A DNA stretch of 64,000 bases, taken from Strigamia acuminata. Its lineage: Eukaryota; Arthropoda; Chilopoda; Geophilomorpha; Linotaeniidae. How positions within the stretch are numbered: position 1 is the stretch's first letter; each line of letters opens with the position of its first letter. Positions 9,905 to 24,272 of the stretch are shown here, piece after piece. The stretch is from contig OX442324.1 in NCBI GenBank assembly GCA_949358305.1, positions 1,787,501 to 1,851,500 on the forward strand. Reading direction: 5' to 3'. A program made the position numbers and the translations under genes. The notes under the pieces were generated by a model that ran no database searches, was not told the origin of the DNA, and saw only the letters and a list, made by a program, of their open reading frames with translations.

Positions 9905-10373
9905 GGATGATGCCGTAGGGCTGTGAAACTGCCCAGATGGAACTGAAGTGCACGTGGAAGAAGAGAAGTGGGAGGAGACTAGACTTGTTTAGAGTAGTGA
10001 TTGCAGATCTTTTCTCTTTTTTGGCTTTGCTGTATTGAAAACTGTTAAGGATATGGATTGGTTAGTGTCAGTTGATCACTGGATCGAATTGGATTGAGAA
10101 GGAACTTGATTGATTCAAATTAAACCACTGAGCTTAGTTATATACATGTACCACATAGTAGCAGGTAAGTGAGACTAAGCTTAGCATCTCATTGGATGCT
10201 GCACGTATAATATGCATGTGGTGTCCCTGCAATACAAGTAGCACCCTTTACATGTACAATGCATACTGTACATACCATACTGTACATTACATACTCGTAC
10301 AGGGAGCAAATAAAGTTCAGCCTCATCTCATTTTTTTTGATTTTTTTCTAAAACGAGCACACACATGTCAGTA
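9905..10373. other. No gene found
   Basis: Non-coding sequence between two MITEs. A GCAG|GTAAGTG string at 10161-10170 resembles a splice donor, but there is no open frame next to it. Confidence 0.5.
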
Positions 10374-10649
10374 CCGTATATCTTTGAATTGTCGGCGGAC
10401 CTCGAATTGCGCGCGGGTGTGCCAAAAAAGGATGACAAATGAAACGTTTTGCATACGTTTCGGCAGAAAATAAAACGTAATTACCGAAACGAATGCAAAT
10501 CGTTCCACTTGTCAGACTTTTTGGTGTTTTTCGTCGCAGATGCGGTCAAAAAACCCAGCATCGGCGAATTGGCCGATGCTGGGTTTAAATAGCCCGCGGG
10601 TTTTACAAAATTCAAATAGCGCACGGGTGCACTATTCACAGATATACGG
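10374..10649. mobile_element. MITE with TACCGTATATCT ends and an internal hairpin
   Basis: The 276-bp element has ends CCGTATATCTTTGAAT and, inverted, CCGTATATCTGTGAAT, each flanked by TA. The inner arms share GCGCRGGTG-type text. A perfect 15-bp stem with a 6-base loop lies at 10551-10586 (AAACCCAGCATCGGC). No coding frame. Confidence 0.8.
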
Positions 10650-10667
10650 TAGGTGATTTAAACATTA

Positions 10668-11136
10668 GGGGCGTTTAAACTTTCTGTTTTTACCGTTTTT
10701 ACCGTCGTTATAAACGGAATAGAGATTAAAAATAACCAAAAACTATCACCAAAAACAATAACCACGCTGGAGTTGTTTTTGAAATGGTTTATGCCGGATT
10801 TGGGTTTGTAGAATCAAATTCAAAATGGCCGCCTAGAAAGTTAAATCGAGGAGTCAGACTTTCAAGTGTCGAAAATACTTTCAGGCGAAACATCCACCTG
10901 CCAAAATGTGCGTAAATGCTAAATTTTGTTCAAATAAAGGGGCCACAACCATAATTCATCGATTGAATAGAAAAAAAGGCATTTTTCTGCGCCATTCACT
11001 CGTACAAACGAGATGCAAAAACAGCGTAGCAAACGGGCCTAAAAACGAACAGATTCAGTGTTAGGCACGTTTTGCATACATTTTGGCTATTTATATAAAC
11101 GACATAAACGGAAGAAACAGAAACTTTGAACGCACC
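10668..11136. mobile_element. MITE with TTAGGTGCGTT-type ends
   Basis: The 469-bp element starts GGGGCGTTTAAACTTTCTG. Its inverted right end reads GGTGCGTTCAAAGTTTCTG. The flanks are TA, and both ends sit in a TTAGG/CCTAA context. The interior from about 10735 to 10850 resembles 32620-32735. Non-coding. Confidence 0.75.
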
Positions 11137-11214
11137 TAACGTTTTTGTGTAAATCAATCTTAATTTATTCCAATTGGTAAAAAAATAAAATAAAAATTAA
11201 TCAATTTGTGCCTA

Positions 11215-11443
11215 TACTCTTTCCGCACTCAAGAAGAGCCCTGGAAGCTGGGCTCCCATTGGCCAAACCATATCACTTGTGTAGTGATACATAAAAAAAA
11301 AACCCAAAACACCAGAAATGCATTATAGGGAACTACTTTTCCTTGTAGTAGAACTTCAACTATAACTATATACAGTTCTGAGTAATCAGACTAGGCCAAT
11401 GGGAGCCCAGCTTCCAGGGCTCTTCTTGAGTGCAGAAAGAGTA
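11215..11443. mobile_element. MITE, TACTC family, copy 2 (divergent)
   Basis: The 229-bp element has long inverted ends (TACTCTTTCCGCACTC, then AGAAGAGCCCTGGAAGC) flanked by TA. It shares only the TACTC terminus with copies 1 and 3; the interior is different. Confidence 0.8.
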
Positions 11444-11445
11444 TA

Positions 11446-13430
11446 ATCTAAAGTTTAAGCTTATAAGTCACAATAGAAGATCAAAAAAAAAACAATGACC
11501 CATTTTGTTTTAATACATCACATAAGCACTTAGGCATTGAACTACAGTACATACGGTACTCATTGTTTGATCTCTTTGTGAGAAATTAAATTTCGTCCCA
11601 TGACACTAGAACAGCATCTTGGAGTTCAGAATTCAGATTTGTTCGAGAAATGTCTTTCGTGGTGATAAATGTGCCCCAAATCATGACTGAACTTTCGCCA
11701 ATTTTCCGTTTGTTTTTTCATCACCGAATTCATTCTTTTCCCATTCTTTTGTCCAGAACAAGCGTTTTTCTGCAAAATTTAGTCGAGCCAATTACTGTCA
11801 TGATTTGAGAGTCAATTAGATTAAAAATGAGTGACTTGGTCTTCATTAATGGTAGAATGGATGACCAAACTATATAAATGTGCTATTAACATGATTTCCT
11901 AGTTTTGCGGGACTAACGATTGGGAACAAATGGATTTTTATGAGGGATAGTACAGCGATGCACCGAGCACTGGGCATTAGAACTTAATTTGATACAAAAA
12001 AAATCCATTGCTAGTAGTTTGCCTTGTCAACCCTATAGAGCATGCATCGGCAGGAAAGACCATTCTCAAACATGCATTTGTTTCCAATTGGAACAAAACA
12101 CAGTTTAAATGCTTTTTGTTTTGTCGCATACAGTACATGTGCCTGTTTTAGAAAAAGCCAAAAAGAGTGACTGAGGCTCAACTGTCTTCGCCGACTTTAA
12201 CTTGTGGCACCAAATGCGTTTAGTACGCAATTATACAGGAGCAAAACAAAGCATTTGATTAAAAAATGATTCCAGCACAAGTTGTTTGCTTTTAAGGGGA
12301 AAGAGGAACAAATCTACTTTCTTCAAAAAACACCTCCAGATTCTCTCACAGATTCTTAATCGATGCACATAAAAATGAGCCACACTTTTGTTGAGACATT
12401 TTGATGGGAATAAATCCCATGGAAATAAATCGCGTGGAAATGTTGTTAGTTAAATTAAATAATTCAATAATTCAATGATTTTAGTTGTTGAAGTCGCTGC
12501 AAAACAAATTTAAGTAGCATTGAGGCAATTGGTAATCGCGTCCAGCCCAGCTCATTGGCATTGCATTGCATTATACTGTATACTGTACGCACCGGTTGCA
12601 ACTTTTCGTTTTGTTTTGTTTTGCTAGTCGTTTAGTCGCAAATACACCGACCAGTAAGTTAAATTTGATTTGTTTTTAGTTTGTTTTTCGATGAGAGCGA
12701 AATATAGCGTTTGTTGTAGAGTATCGTGATCTCATTCGCGATGGAGGTCAAACAACTGCGCAGGTTTGTTGTCGTATTCTCCCGGCTCAATCAACTCGCC
12801 ACTGCCGTAAAAAAAGAAGGGGACACTTGGTGTCATCGATGATTTCATGCCGAGAGACTTGCACTTTCTCTTTGAAAGACCTCAAGTTGACACTATACTG
12901 TAGGTGTCGTTTCAACAAACTATCCCAACGTTACTGAACGGTGTGGCAATTTAACGAGAAAAATAAATTGCCCAAAATGATCAAATAAATTCCATTTTTA
13001 TTTTCCTTTTGCTTTGTTTATTATTGTATGCCCAAGAAATTAAAGAATAAAAGAACGTTCAATAACGGGATAAAATATTGCATTTTTCAATCAAGTTTTG
13101 TCTAAGCTCTGTAAGCAAAGAAAAAATGAATTTCTTGAATATCAAAACTTGGAGAATAAAAGAAATCAAATATTAATCATACGGTAATCAAAGAAGTAAA
13201 CAAACAAACAAATGATAAATTCGAATAAGAATAAGAATAAGAATTGACTGGTAGCTGTCGAAAAATCAGAACAAAACCTGCCTAGAAAGTGCAATGTACC
13301 GGTACTTTTTCATTTCATCGTGATCATCAGGCTCTAAACTAAACACTCTCAAGGCCCGGACGTTTCTCTATTTTCCAAAGAATTTTTTTTAAAATGTTGA
13401 AACTTTTGTCACATTTTCTTTATTCACCTA
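11446..13430. other. No gene found
   Basis: AT-rich non-coding sequence without a usable open frame or a recognised repeat. Small GATAA/GAATAA-like runs occur near 13230. Confidence 0.45.
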
Positions 13431-13848
13431 TACTCTGGCTCACCATTAGAAGGGGACCAGTTCCTATTGGCCGAGCCTATTCACTGTTGTAGGGCTGCAT
13501 AAAAGTAGGCCAAATACAAACGCTCGAGTTACGGAAGCCATTTTGTGTCCAGACAGAACAATCGATCATAAATTTCAAAACCAGCTTGACATAGCAACCA
13601 ATAAACTGAGCGAACTAAACAATCATGAATTTTGAAAAAGTAACAGCTTAAAACATTGCTTCCAGACTTATAAAAACATTTTACTATTAAATATTAGTCA
13701 TTTTACATCATTTCAAACATCTAAAATAATCAAACTAAATAAAACCACAACAAAACTACTTTTCCTAGTGAAAGTATACAGGTAACAGTTATGAGTAAAC
13801 AGGCTCGAACAATAGGAACTGGTCCCACACTAACGGTGAGCCAGAGTA
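13431..13848. mobile_element. MITE, TACTC family, copy 3
   Basis: The 418-bp element has ends TACTCTGGCTCACC...GGTGAGCCAGAGTA flanked by TA. The interior aligns with copy 1 over most of its length: CAGTTCCTATTGGCCGAGCC, the AAGCCATTTTGTGTCCAGAC stretch and TTTCAAACA. Lengths differ by indels only. Non-coding. Confidence 0.85.
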
Positions 13849-16800
13849 TAGTATAGGCTTACAAGTATTAGGTGTGAATGTAAACAGGTGTGGCGCCATA
13901 GGTAGCATCTGCGATGATAGCAGTCAGCATCCGGACACTATCTTACTTTCGGACCACGACTGTACAGTACAAGTGCACACGTGTGTGTATCAATGTATTT
14001 TATTCTCCCATTTTACAGCTACCGGTACTCCCAAGTTCAAGACCGAGCATTTTTAAAATGTCGCTAACGAAAGCCATATAGAAAACCAAGTTTAAGGTGA
14101 ATGGGCAAGATGGCATGGCTGCGTAACTCCTGCGTTATCGTGCAGTGCAAATGAAAGGTTGGAAAGTTGGGTTGGTCGTTGGTCTCCAAGAAAGTCAGTC
14201 AACTCCACTCCACTCTACTCCACTCCCATGATCCACAGAACGCTCCAGTCCTAATCCAGATCCAGGCAGATGTGTTGTCTTTTCTGAAGTTGACTATACT
14301 TGTACAACAATCGCAAAGTAGCTAACCGAGAGCACTTGATTCGTTACAGTTAGAGTTAGTCTACACTACTCAATTGTCGGCGTCAAAATGTCTCTTAAAA
14401 TCAAATCCGTTTTCTCGAGTCTCCAATGTCCATTAAAAAGCAGGAGTGCGAACAAAGTCATTAATTTACTTAGCGGTCAGTACTTTGCTGCTTTTCAGAT
14501 TAAGTGCAAAGTGGATAGTGGCAAAAGAATGATGTCACTTCCTGCTTTGAAAAGTAATTAATTAATTAATTTAATTAATTTAATTAATTGATTAATTAAC
14601 TAACTAACTAATTAATTAATATTCAACTTAGCTAAACTTACTGTACCGTAAATTTATGTTAAATTCTATACAAGTCTGTGGGAATGCGCTTAGCGGTTGC
14701 CATCGCGACTTTTCCGCTACCACAGAGAGAGCTTTCGGCAAAAAGAATTCTCCTCTGCTTATTTCCAGTAAATGTCCTCCTCTTCCTCGATCAGGCACAA
14801 ACGCCATTCCATTGCTAAGAAGAAAATTGGTCGATCTTTTAACCGGGAGACTCATCAGTGGCCCTTCCTTACTTCCACAAATCCACTTAAACGTCGCGAA
14901 AAATAAAATAAAATAAAATAAAGCTAACTCTGGTCTTGGTGTGCGTGTCCGTGTGCGTGTGCGTGTACTCGGATTAAGGCTTCTTTTGTCTTTGTCTCAA
15001 CAAACTGTAATGCTTTAATAAGTAGTAGTTGCAGATCGAGTGACTGAGGATCGAGATTTAATCGAGAACAAAATTCTATGTTAATAAGAGTAACATTTTT
15101 TTTTTACTGGGTAGTCGATACCATCTAACGAGATCGTTTTCAACAAGAATTTTTAACTTGTAATTTTCGCGCACTTGTTGTCCACTTTAAGAGGATTTCG
15201 GTGATTTGTTATCGAGGCCAACGACTTGCCGTTTGTTAAAGATGCACTTTTATGTACACTATCACATCAGCGGATAAAGAGTAAAGACAACCTGTAAACT
15301 ACAAGCTGTTAAATGCGTGCTCGCGCTCAAAGTACGATTATAGTCTACAGAGTAGATAAACAAATGAAATTAATAAACAACTGAAACATTCGAGTGGAAA
15401 ATGAGTCGTTACTCGCGTGCTTGGACTTCCATCCAGTGGAAAGAGAAGAGAAGACGAGGAGCGCACAAAACAAAACCACACGATACGAATAGAAACTCGA
15501 AGAAGAGAAGATGGCGGAAACAACTCAATTCCACTAACTGCATACAATGATGAGTATAAAAAAATATAGATTCAGAGTATAAGCTTACAATTTTCTTCGT
15601 TAAACACGGCTTTAATGAGGGTACAAGTATATACATCAGTCTCAATCTCAAGGGTCAAGACAAGATATGAGACGTTAGCAAAATGTACGACGTGCAATAT
15701 CGACCTCGAGGTCAAGACGAGGTGAATTCTCCATTATAAACACCACATCACTCTTACAAGTTCGGGTGTTCAGGTGTTTAAATCAAAAGAAAAACTGTGA
15801 CTATAAGTATAAAGTCTTTATTTTTTATTTCAATCACATATAATTCACAATTTCGTTATTTTTCGTGTAAATCAGTCGACTGGAAACACTTCCGCCATGT
15901 TGAATCCTACTTTAGCGGTTTGTTTATTCAATTAATTAGCCAGGTGTCGTTGATTTACTTTATCATTCTAATCAAATTACAAACGTGTCTCCTTGGGACA
16001 GAAGTGCACAATATCGATTTAATATTTTTTTTTCTTTTTTCTTCTACTTTTCTTTATATTCCCCCAAGGAATAGCTGGGTGGAGTCTCCAAGGGATTTAA
16101 TTGGCAGCAAATTGCTGGAATCATTCGATCACACTATTGGGTTAATTAAGACAAAAAATGTTAACATCCAATGCCAAACATCTTAATCCAATTCGACGAA
16201 TTTCAACTGATTTCAATATCTTTTCAAAGCTTCGCTTTTCATTTTTTTTTCTTTTATCAAATACGCCATCAGTTTGAAAAATTCTTCATTACATTTAAAC
16301 AACTCCACCTCGTACATTCATTTATCATTAATAGAGAATCTATCGCTTTCCGCATTCATCACGAGAATAAAGACCTCCCGTTTTGATTTATTTCACTATT
16401 AACTAACTTCTTCGAAATAATTTTTACACCCGAGTTTTACTACTATTGCTGTAGGATCACTTCAGATATTCAATGAACAATGAACAATGAACAATGAATA
16501 TTGAGTTTCGTTTTCTTTCAATCGATTTTGACATCAAACCGGTATGACACCGTAGAAGTTACAAGTAAATTTCAACAACTCATTAAGCCTCAGCCACCAG
16601 GAAAAGAAATCAGATTACTTAGCTTAACGATAGGCATCGGCACGAGAAAAAAAATACAATTTAAATGCGCGAGTGAACATAAAGAAGATAAAAATGCTGT
16701 TGAAGAAAAGGAGAAAAACGATCGGATGAGATAAGACGCTCGACACTAAATGATGGTGCAATCAATTCATTAAATTGCGAGTGACAGCAACGAAAATCCA

Positions 16801-19800
16801 CGCGGACTCATCAACAAGATAAGTTTCAATATTAGTTAAGCTTCCAAATGATGTTCAACACACTTGGACTTAAATTCAATCCCTCCAGGTAAATAAACAA
16901 ATAAACAGAAAAACCGCATGACAAAAGAAAAGAAAAGAAAAAAGAAAAAACTCGTATCCATTGTTTCGGATCAAATTGGAATTTATTTAAGGGTCACATC
17001 TAGCCAAGTTCTGCCAACGAGCCGTTAAATGAGTAACAGTTGTCGTACAATGCGCCGCAAAGAGAATTTATGCAACTACTAACACTACTAATATATACAT
17101 ATACTGTATATTACTACTGTTAGTAAAGAGTCAAATTGGCACTCTTTGAACGAAGTCTAAATTTGGTCATTTTGTCAACATTTCGATTTACGAGTAGCCT
17201 GGCTGGGCCCAGAATGCAATCGAAACATAGTCGAAGCGACCAGGGAGCACAAAGTTCATCTTGAACCGTTTTGGCAGCAAATACAATTAATGCAGTGTGC
17301 AATTATCAACTCATTTACTTGCACATGCACGCACAGACGGACCCCTATGTAGACGGCCGGCAGTGAGTTTTCTACTCCTATTACTGTTTCCTTACTTTTA
17401 GTAGGTTAAACGGATTTCCACGAGTTTGATGTGATTAATTGTTACGTGGTCCGGCGGGAATTGGTGAGCTAATTTTTAAAGATGCGATATGTCGAAGCAA
17501 TAATTGACATTGCCAAACAAATCGATTTGCTAGTGCTAGTCGACGATGACAACAGAGCAATTGTGCTTTAATAATTACAAAGTACTTCGTGGCAAAACTC
17601 ATTTTAACACTCCAAGACAACTCATTAGTCTATATAGCTTAATTAATTTCATAACATTGTTGTACAATCGCAGTCATCAGTTTTTCCTTTATCTCTAGCG
17701 CATTTTTGTGTACGAGTATGTCATGATTAACAAACATCACGTCTTAATTTCAACATTACAATAAAATATGTGTATTTATTTAAACCTAGCTCGGCTAGTT
17801 GCAAACTGCCAGTCAAACTTGCTATGGCAACCAAACTGCCTAAAGTTGTTCGTCATGACGCAAACCCAGCTACAAGTGCTACAAGTGCTACAAGCACAGT
17901 TACAGCTTACAGGGCACGGTAGAACTTTCTACGTAAGCGCCGAAACCAAAATTGAAACTTTGTTCAAGAGAATTTTACTCATTCTTGTTCCTGTCTTGTA
18001 CAGTACTTGCTTCACATTGTGCAGTATTGATCATCAGTGATTTAGGACTTGCAGGATTCATTCTGGATATATCTGAACCCAGTCAGGTATACTAGTATCT
18101 GTTTTAGAAAATTGTAGCAACATTCGAGAACTTGACCTAGTTTTGCACTGTTAGATGAGTGATGACTGAGTGTATTTTGTATTTGAACTTGATCATGTTG
18201 ACAGCGTTATGCTTGAGCTCCACAATTTACACAGTTTAATCAGTTAGAAAACTATAGATACTTCTTTTTTAGTCATTTAAACATATTATATTTCTGTTCT
18301 TCCATTCATTACGTAATTTAATGCTCGTACCAAAAAGAAGCGAAAATAGCAACACGCGTTTCGCACCAATAGAAATGCAATCTTAGAGAAAGTTGGAAGC
18401 TGCCCACTCAGAATAAGCTGAGCACGAGCACACATACACACGCATTCAGCTTGCAGCTTGGCAAAATCAACATTTATTAGTTGCATCATAAAAATAGATT
18501 TTTCACAAATCAAAAGTGTGATTTATATTTTTTTTTTGTCTGCTCTACTTTCCGTTCGTCTACAAAAATAAATTGAATGTAAGAAGTTTAGTACTCAAGT
18601 CGAAGCCGATTCTCATTCCATTTTTTCCCAAGTCACATCTGACGATTTCACCGGAAATCAGTTTGAAAGCAAGACTGAGGCAAGAATGAGCCTTTACTAG
18701 AAAGCTAGATAAAAAGCCGTCTCTTAAACGAGAAAAAGTAAGTACGAAAAAGCATTTGTTCTTCCAAAAGCCCCAAACGAGAGAGAGAAAGACACATCAA
18801 AATCTCCTCTTTTTCCTCACGAGTAAATATCAAGTGCAAAATTCCTTCCCACGACGAGCGACGACTTTAAGTCCTAATTTGATCACCTTTACCAGAGGCG
18901 ACAAAAAATTACACGAGTTACCAGCATTTCAACTAGCGGAACAGAAAATACTTTCACACCGAGCAAGTTTCATGAGTATACAGTAATTAACAATATGGTT
19001 AGAGACAAGAAAGAAATCTCAGCTGCGAGGAAAAAAAGGTTCTTTACACAAGCTGCAAGTAAAATAGCCGAGCATAATTGCTGATTTGCTGCAGAAGAAA
19101 AGGAAAGAAGAAGCGCACACAGAAAACCTTCTAAGCCCTAGTTGGCTCCTCCTTTCTTTAGGAATTCTCCAGCACTTCTTCTTCCACCACTTCAAAGATC
19201 AAACCCGGAATAAGACATTGAAATCTATTCAACATTTATTCACGCGAAAATGCAGAGAAGCATTCAATACTTATTGTTGAATTATGAAAAAGAAAAACAC
19301 CACCTTTCGCATTTCCTTGTGGTGACTGATGATAAATGCCGCTTTCAATTTATTTCTTATTCTTCAAATATCTTAGTACAATAACAGGATAGCAAAAGAA
19401 ATACTAAAGAGGCTATCAAACCACTTGTTTCTTATTCAAAGCAAAGATTAGAACTAGAACTAGAACTAGTCATGTTAATAAATGATATGTACAAAGGTGT
19501 TTTTGTTTGAATTCACATTTTCGGGCTGTAAACAATAAATATGCTTGTTTCTTTGCAATATTTGGACATTAGCCTATCTTATTTATTTTAATTTTTAATT
19601 CTGCTATCCATTATACCGGTAAGTTACTGGAAAGAAACAAAGTCAATGCATTGTTACGATATTAAAAACTGCCTTTTACTTCACTATTGCAACCAATCAC
19701 GTTACGTTATCTTGTATGTATTGTAGTGTTAACTCTCAAGCATGCCGCATCCATCTTACGTATTAGGGTACCAGTATGGAATTTGTAAAGAAAAAAGTTC

Positions 19801-20380
19801 CACTACCGGTAGTCAAAACTGGTACTACATGCACTAATAATGAATTGGACTGGTTGCATGGGTCTATTGATAATAAAAATAAAATAAAATAAGGAAAACT
19901 CATGCAGAATACATTGGAGTTGCTTCAAAAAAATTAAAATCGATCCACTATCGAGATGAAATGAAATGGGAAAAAAATTTCACCCGAACTCGCACTGCAT
20001 TTCTCAAGAAATGTTGTAAACTCAATATTTACGTTTCTCCAAACTTGAGCTGGAAATCTAAGTTCTCAAACTTTAAATTCTTACCACCGAGCACCGACAT
20101 TCTGTCTGTGGTACGTTCTCATACCATACTTGCATACGGACACGTGGTATGTAGTCACATGATTTCCTTATGAGAGTTTGCACTACTGTAACTGTACCGA
20201 CTACTGTAAAAATTTTAAACTCCTGCCAGTAGCTTTTTTCATGATACGTGACAAAATGGAAAGGCAAAAATAAAAAACAGATAACAACTGAAATGAATTG
20301 GATTTGAAACAAATGGAGCCGAGCCCGGCCGCCCCTCAGATTCCCAGTTCTCAGTTCTCACACTACTATTTTACTATTTT

Positions 20381-20440
20381 TTCCCTTTCCTTTTCCTTTT
20401 CCCTTTCCCTTTCCCTTTCCCTTTCCCCTTCCCCCTTCCC
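20381..20440. repeat. (TTTCCC)n polypyrimidine microsatellite
   Basis: A pure pyrimidine run with TTTCCC periodicity. A strand of this type can form triplex DNA. Confidence 0.9.
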
Positions 20441-22979
20441 GTTTCATTCCATTTTTTGTCTCAAATTCAACCGAATGTCATTTCATCCGATTGCAGAAAA
20501 TAAATTTTTTTGTTTCATACACCCTTGCTGAAATCTCTCAATAGTACCCAAAGGTATTGAAACGGTGTAATCAATAAAACTGACGTAAAATTTCTTCCTT
20601 TATGGAACCAAGATTGTTCATTTCTGACATTTCATACTTGGCTAAAATAATGGATTCACTTTTTTGTGCCTCTCCAATATTTGTTCAAGAAGCACAACAT
20701 ACAGTATGTACAATTGATTTGACCAAACTAAATTCAGGATTAAAGTTGACCATTTATGAATGGAAAAATCAATAGGAAAATTTAGTAGAAAGAATTACTT
20801 TAATTCTTCTAAATTATCGTATTTCTTCGTGAAATTTTCAGCAATAAGATGACTGCTTATCGATAATCACAATAATTATCTTCCATTTTCTGCCTTATTG
20901 CCAAGTAAATTCTTGCCACAATAAATTACACATTGTAATAAAAATGAGTGGTACCGGTATTCTAATCTCATCTTCAAAACCTTCAGATAACTTATTCGTG
21001 CAAATTGAGAGCTGATCTGCTCCAGTTACAGCAACAGGTTGCAGTCTCCGAGCGAGAAACTGTACACGAAATTAGCGTTGTTGTCTAGCCATTTTATTCA
21101 TCAATCACAACATATTTATATTGCTTTTTAAACGGCTTGTCTCGATCTAACTTCAAAAATGGCGGCCGATTTAGTCAGTTTTCAGTCGCAGTGAGCAGGG
21201 GCACTGCACTTACCCAACAAAACATTTAGCTATGAATTCGCCTACATTCGATTACTGAAAATAATTCATAACTGACCTACTTTCAACCATCAACCATCAA
21301 CATAGCCCTAATTTTATAATTATATTTACAAATCCAAAAACTAATTGCCTTAGTACAGTAGTAGTTGTAAGCTTAAGATGTGAAAACATTTTCTAGAAAT
21401 AACCACATTTTGAGGTCTTTGTCCCAAAAAACATGTTCAAGATTTCTTTCTTCTGAAGAAAAGGTGGGGTTGTCCACGTAGGGCTAAATATGCTTAAAAA
21501 ACGGGGGGAAATATATGGGGACCCATTTTTTATCGTTGCTGAGCCGCTACTATGCTGCATCACTTATTAAAAGAACATTTATTTTATTTAGTTGTACCGC
21601 GCAGAAATAAAAATAAATCGACATATTGTTGTCAGTCACAAAAAGAAAAAAGACAAAGAAAAAATAAAACGAAAAAAGAAAAAAGAAAAGAGAGAAAAGA
21701 AAAAGGAAAAAAAGAGAACAGAAAAAGGAAAATAGTAGAGTATTTTTATTTTTATCAAACAAAATATCCTTTTCTCTTTTATTCGTGGAATTAACTTTAG
21801 CCAAGCAATTCGTTTCGCACCTCAGCAGGGTCGTCAAGGCAACCAATAGTGAAATTTATGGATCGGACCCTATTCGCCCTTGGATTCATTTTCCAAATGG
21901 GGAAGAAAAGAGGAAAATAAGTGAAGACGAAGATGGATTGCAACTTCAAACCGCCAAAATTTAATTCCGTTGATTGTGGATTAAAATAAACATTGTGCAG
22001 TCTCCTGTTACTTCAATCCATTTTGAACCAATTTGAAGTCAGCAGAAATTAGAAGCTAAATCTATACGCACCGTATTATGTATTATGGGTACATAAAAAA
22101 AATCAAAGAGGAGAGAGATGTCATCAATTTACAGAAAAAAAGTTACAACAACAAAATAAAACAAAAGCAAATTGGCATAAAGCCAGGCCAGGAGATAAAA
22201 ACAAACAGTGTACGTACATTACAAGTTATGTAACAATATAAAACACAAACATGAACATGGAACGGTGCTTGCACTAGTGGCAACCAAGACAACACTTGTG
22301 CTTTTGATTAATTGTCAACAAATATTGACTAATAAATCGAATTAATTATTCAAAGTAATCATTTCATTTCATCGGGTACATTTAATTTAATGCGTCTAAT
22401 AATAATTTAACTATTTTCAAATGCAAAATCAATATCCGCGTGCGTTATTGAATCACGTTATTCAAACAGAACTAGAAAATACGTTTGTTTTGAAAATAAG
22501 CTCATCAACTCAACTCAACTCAACTCGAGACCTCCAACAGACGTAAAGCAAGCTTCATTTCATTTCATTTCGTTTCATTTCATTTCACCTCACCTAGAGT
22601 TAATCTCATTCTCAGCCATCTGTTGCCCAAATCTTTTCAAATTAATCACTTATTTCCTCCGATTCATACAGGAATTGTAATTTTTTAAACTTTAATGGCA
22701 ACAAAAAGTTGCACACATTACATTTTCGGAATGTTCATGTTGCAGTGGAAAAAACTTTAGCGATTATTGATTTTTATGATTACAACGATTATTCAAATCA
22801 AGTGACCCGATTCATTCATGTGTGATGGGTCGAATAATCAAATATAATCACCGTGAGTCACCGTCCCCTATTGCATCATGATCGTCGCCCGTGTTCAATA
22901 CAATTTAGCAATTTACTCTTCAGCAGTCAATAGTCAATGTGTACAAGTACTGTACTTACGTGTCCGTGTACAAGTCTAG

Positions 22980-23020
22980 GTGCGTATGCGTGCGTATGCG
23001 TGCGTATGCGTGCGTATGCG
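22980..23020. repeat. Four exact 10-bp units, GTGCGTATGC
   Basis: Four tandem identical decamers. No associated open frame of interest. Confidence 0.95.
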
Positions 23021-24272
23021 GGAATAAATGGTGTGAACTCGCGATCATGACACAAATTCTCGGTCTACCACAAGACAGAACAAGTTTGCCTGTCACGAGT
23101 AGTTCATTTAGCACGATCTACTCGACGTAAACAATAAAGCGAGGCGACCAAATGTTTTCTTCCAATCTTTTCTTACTATCACTTCTAACAAAACCAAATT
23201 AATAAATGAATAAAGCTCGACTCTGAATAAAAGGCGAAATGAGCTCAAACCCAATTACTAACCTAGTACCTGCACAAAATAATTTGCTTTTTCAAATTTT
23301 AATATTTAATTGAGTTGCTTAAATTTTCATCCTACCTTTAAAAAAAAGAAGTAGTAAAAAGAAAAATCTACATAATTAACATGTGCTTTTCACGAGCCTT
23401 GTGCAATAAGTTGTTGATTTCTGATACCAGACGTAAGCGTTTGGAAAAAAAAACAAAAACACTCGATTTGCCATAAAACGCCTCCGAATCTCATCCCTGC
23501 ACCCATCCACCCATACTCGTACCATCCACTACACCAACACTCTCTTTTTCTCTTGCTTTGCTTGCTCTCGAATAATGAAGTGCTGCACAAAACCAAACTC
23601 CTCCTTCCCCACAATTTCGCCTTTACTGCCCCCATTTTCAAATGAATCTTTCCAACACATCTTCTTCTTCTTCACACAAATACAACAAAAAAAATCTACC
23701 TACAGTGTTCAAACTTTGTTTTAAAAATGCCATTTTATTGCTATCACTATTATTATTATTATTATTGCTATTACCCTACTACAGAGCTGCTAAAACAATC
23801 TCCCCTCAAATTCATTTGCTTTCGATCTGCCACGTCGTGGTAATTAATACAAACAAGAAACGGCGTTTGGTGACCAGATTGATTGCGCTGGTGACACCAA
23901 GTTGAAGGAACATTTGATTATGCAGTAAAAGCGCGGGCGCGACAACATGGAGCGTGAACTTGAGCTGGGGCTCTGGCTGGGCACTGGGCTAAAGTTTTAG
24001 CCAGATAAGCAGCCCGAATATTTACAAGTACTTGCTTCATTACGACTTGTCTGATAAGTTGAACTGGCTTAAAAGCACTAGTCCTGATTGATTTCGTATG
24101 GATGGAAGAACGTGAGTACGTGACGCGTGCGCTTTTGACTGATTGATTATTCCAGACGTTTTATTTATTTGTTTCTTACACTCATACATGCATCATTAAT
24201 TGTTCTTAAAAATTAAAGCCAAACGAAAGCTTTAGATGATTTCAATTTGCTTCAAATCATGTTTTTAGAATA

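Larger units (their letters stand above)
13851..24272. other. Long non-coding stretch with microsatellites
   Basis: I found no exon, RNA gene or transposon here. ORFs of 60-130 residues exist but are low-complexity (F/S/L- or K-rich) or lack any family pattern. Simple repeats are ATTA-type (14555-14623), CAATGAA-type (16471-16500), TTTCCC (20381-20440), CAACT (22504-22526), TTTCA (22555-22588), four exact GTGCGTATGC units (22980-23020) and TTA (23747-23767). It could be intron of the minus-strand gene whose first exon is at 30.8 kb; that is inference. Confidence 0.45.

Noticed and set aside
14628-14916. Overlapping 75- and 86-residue ORFs on opposite strands
   Set aside because: No recognisable domain, no splice signals and no matching neighbour exon.
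21550-21846. 98-residue Phe-rich ORF and its Lys-rich partner on the other strand
   Set aside because: Translation of an A-rich/T-rich low-complexity stretch, not a membrane protein.
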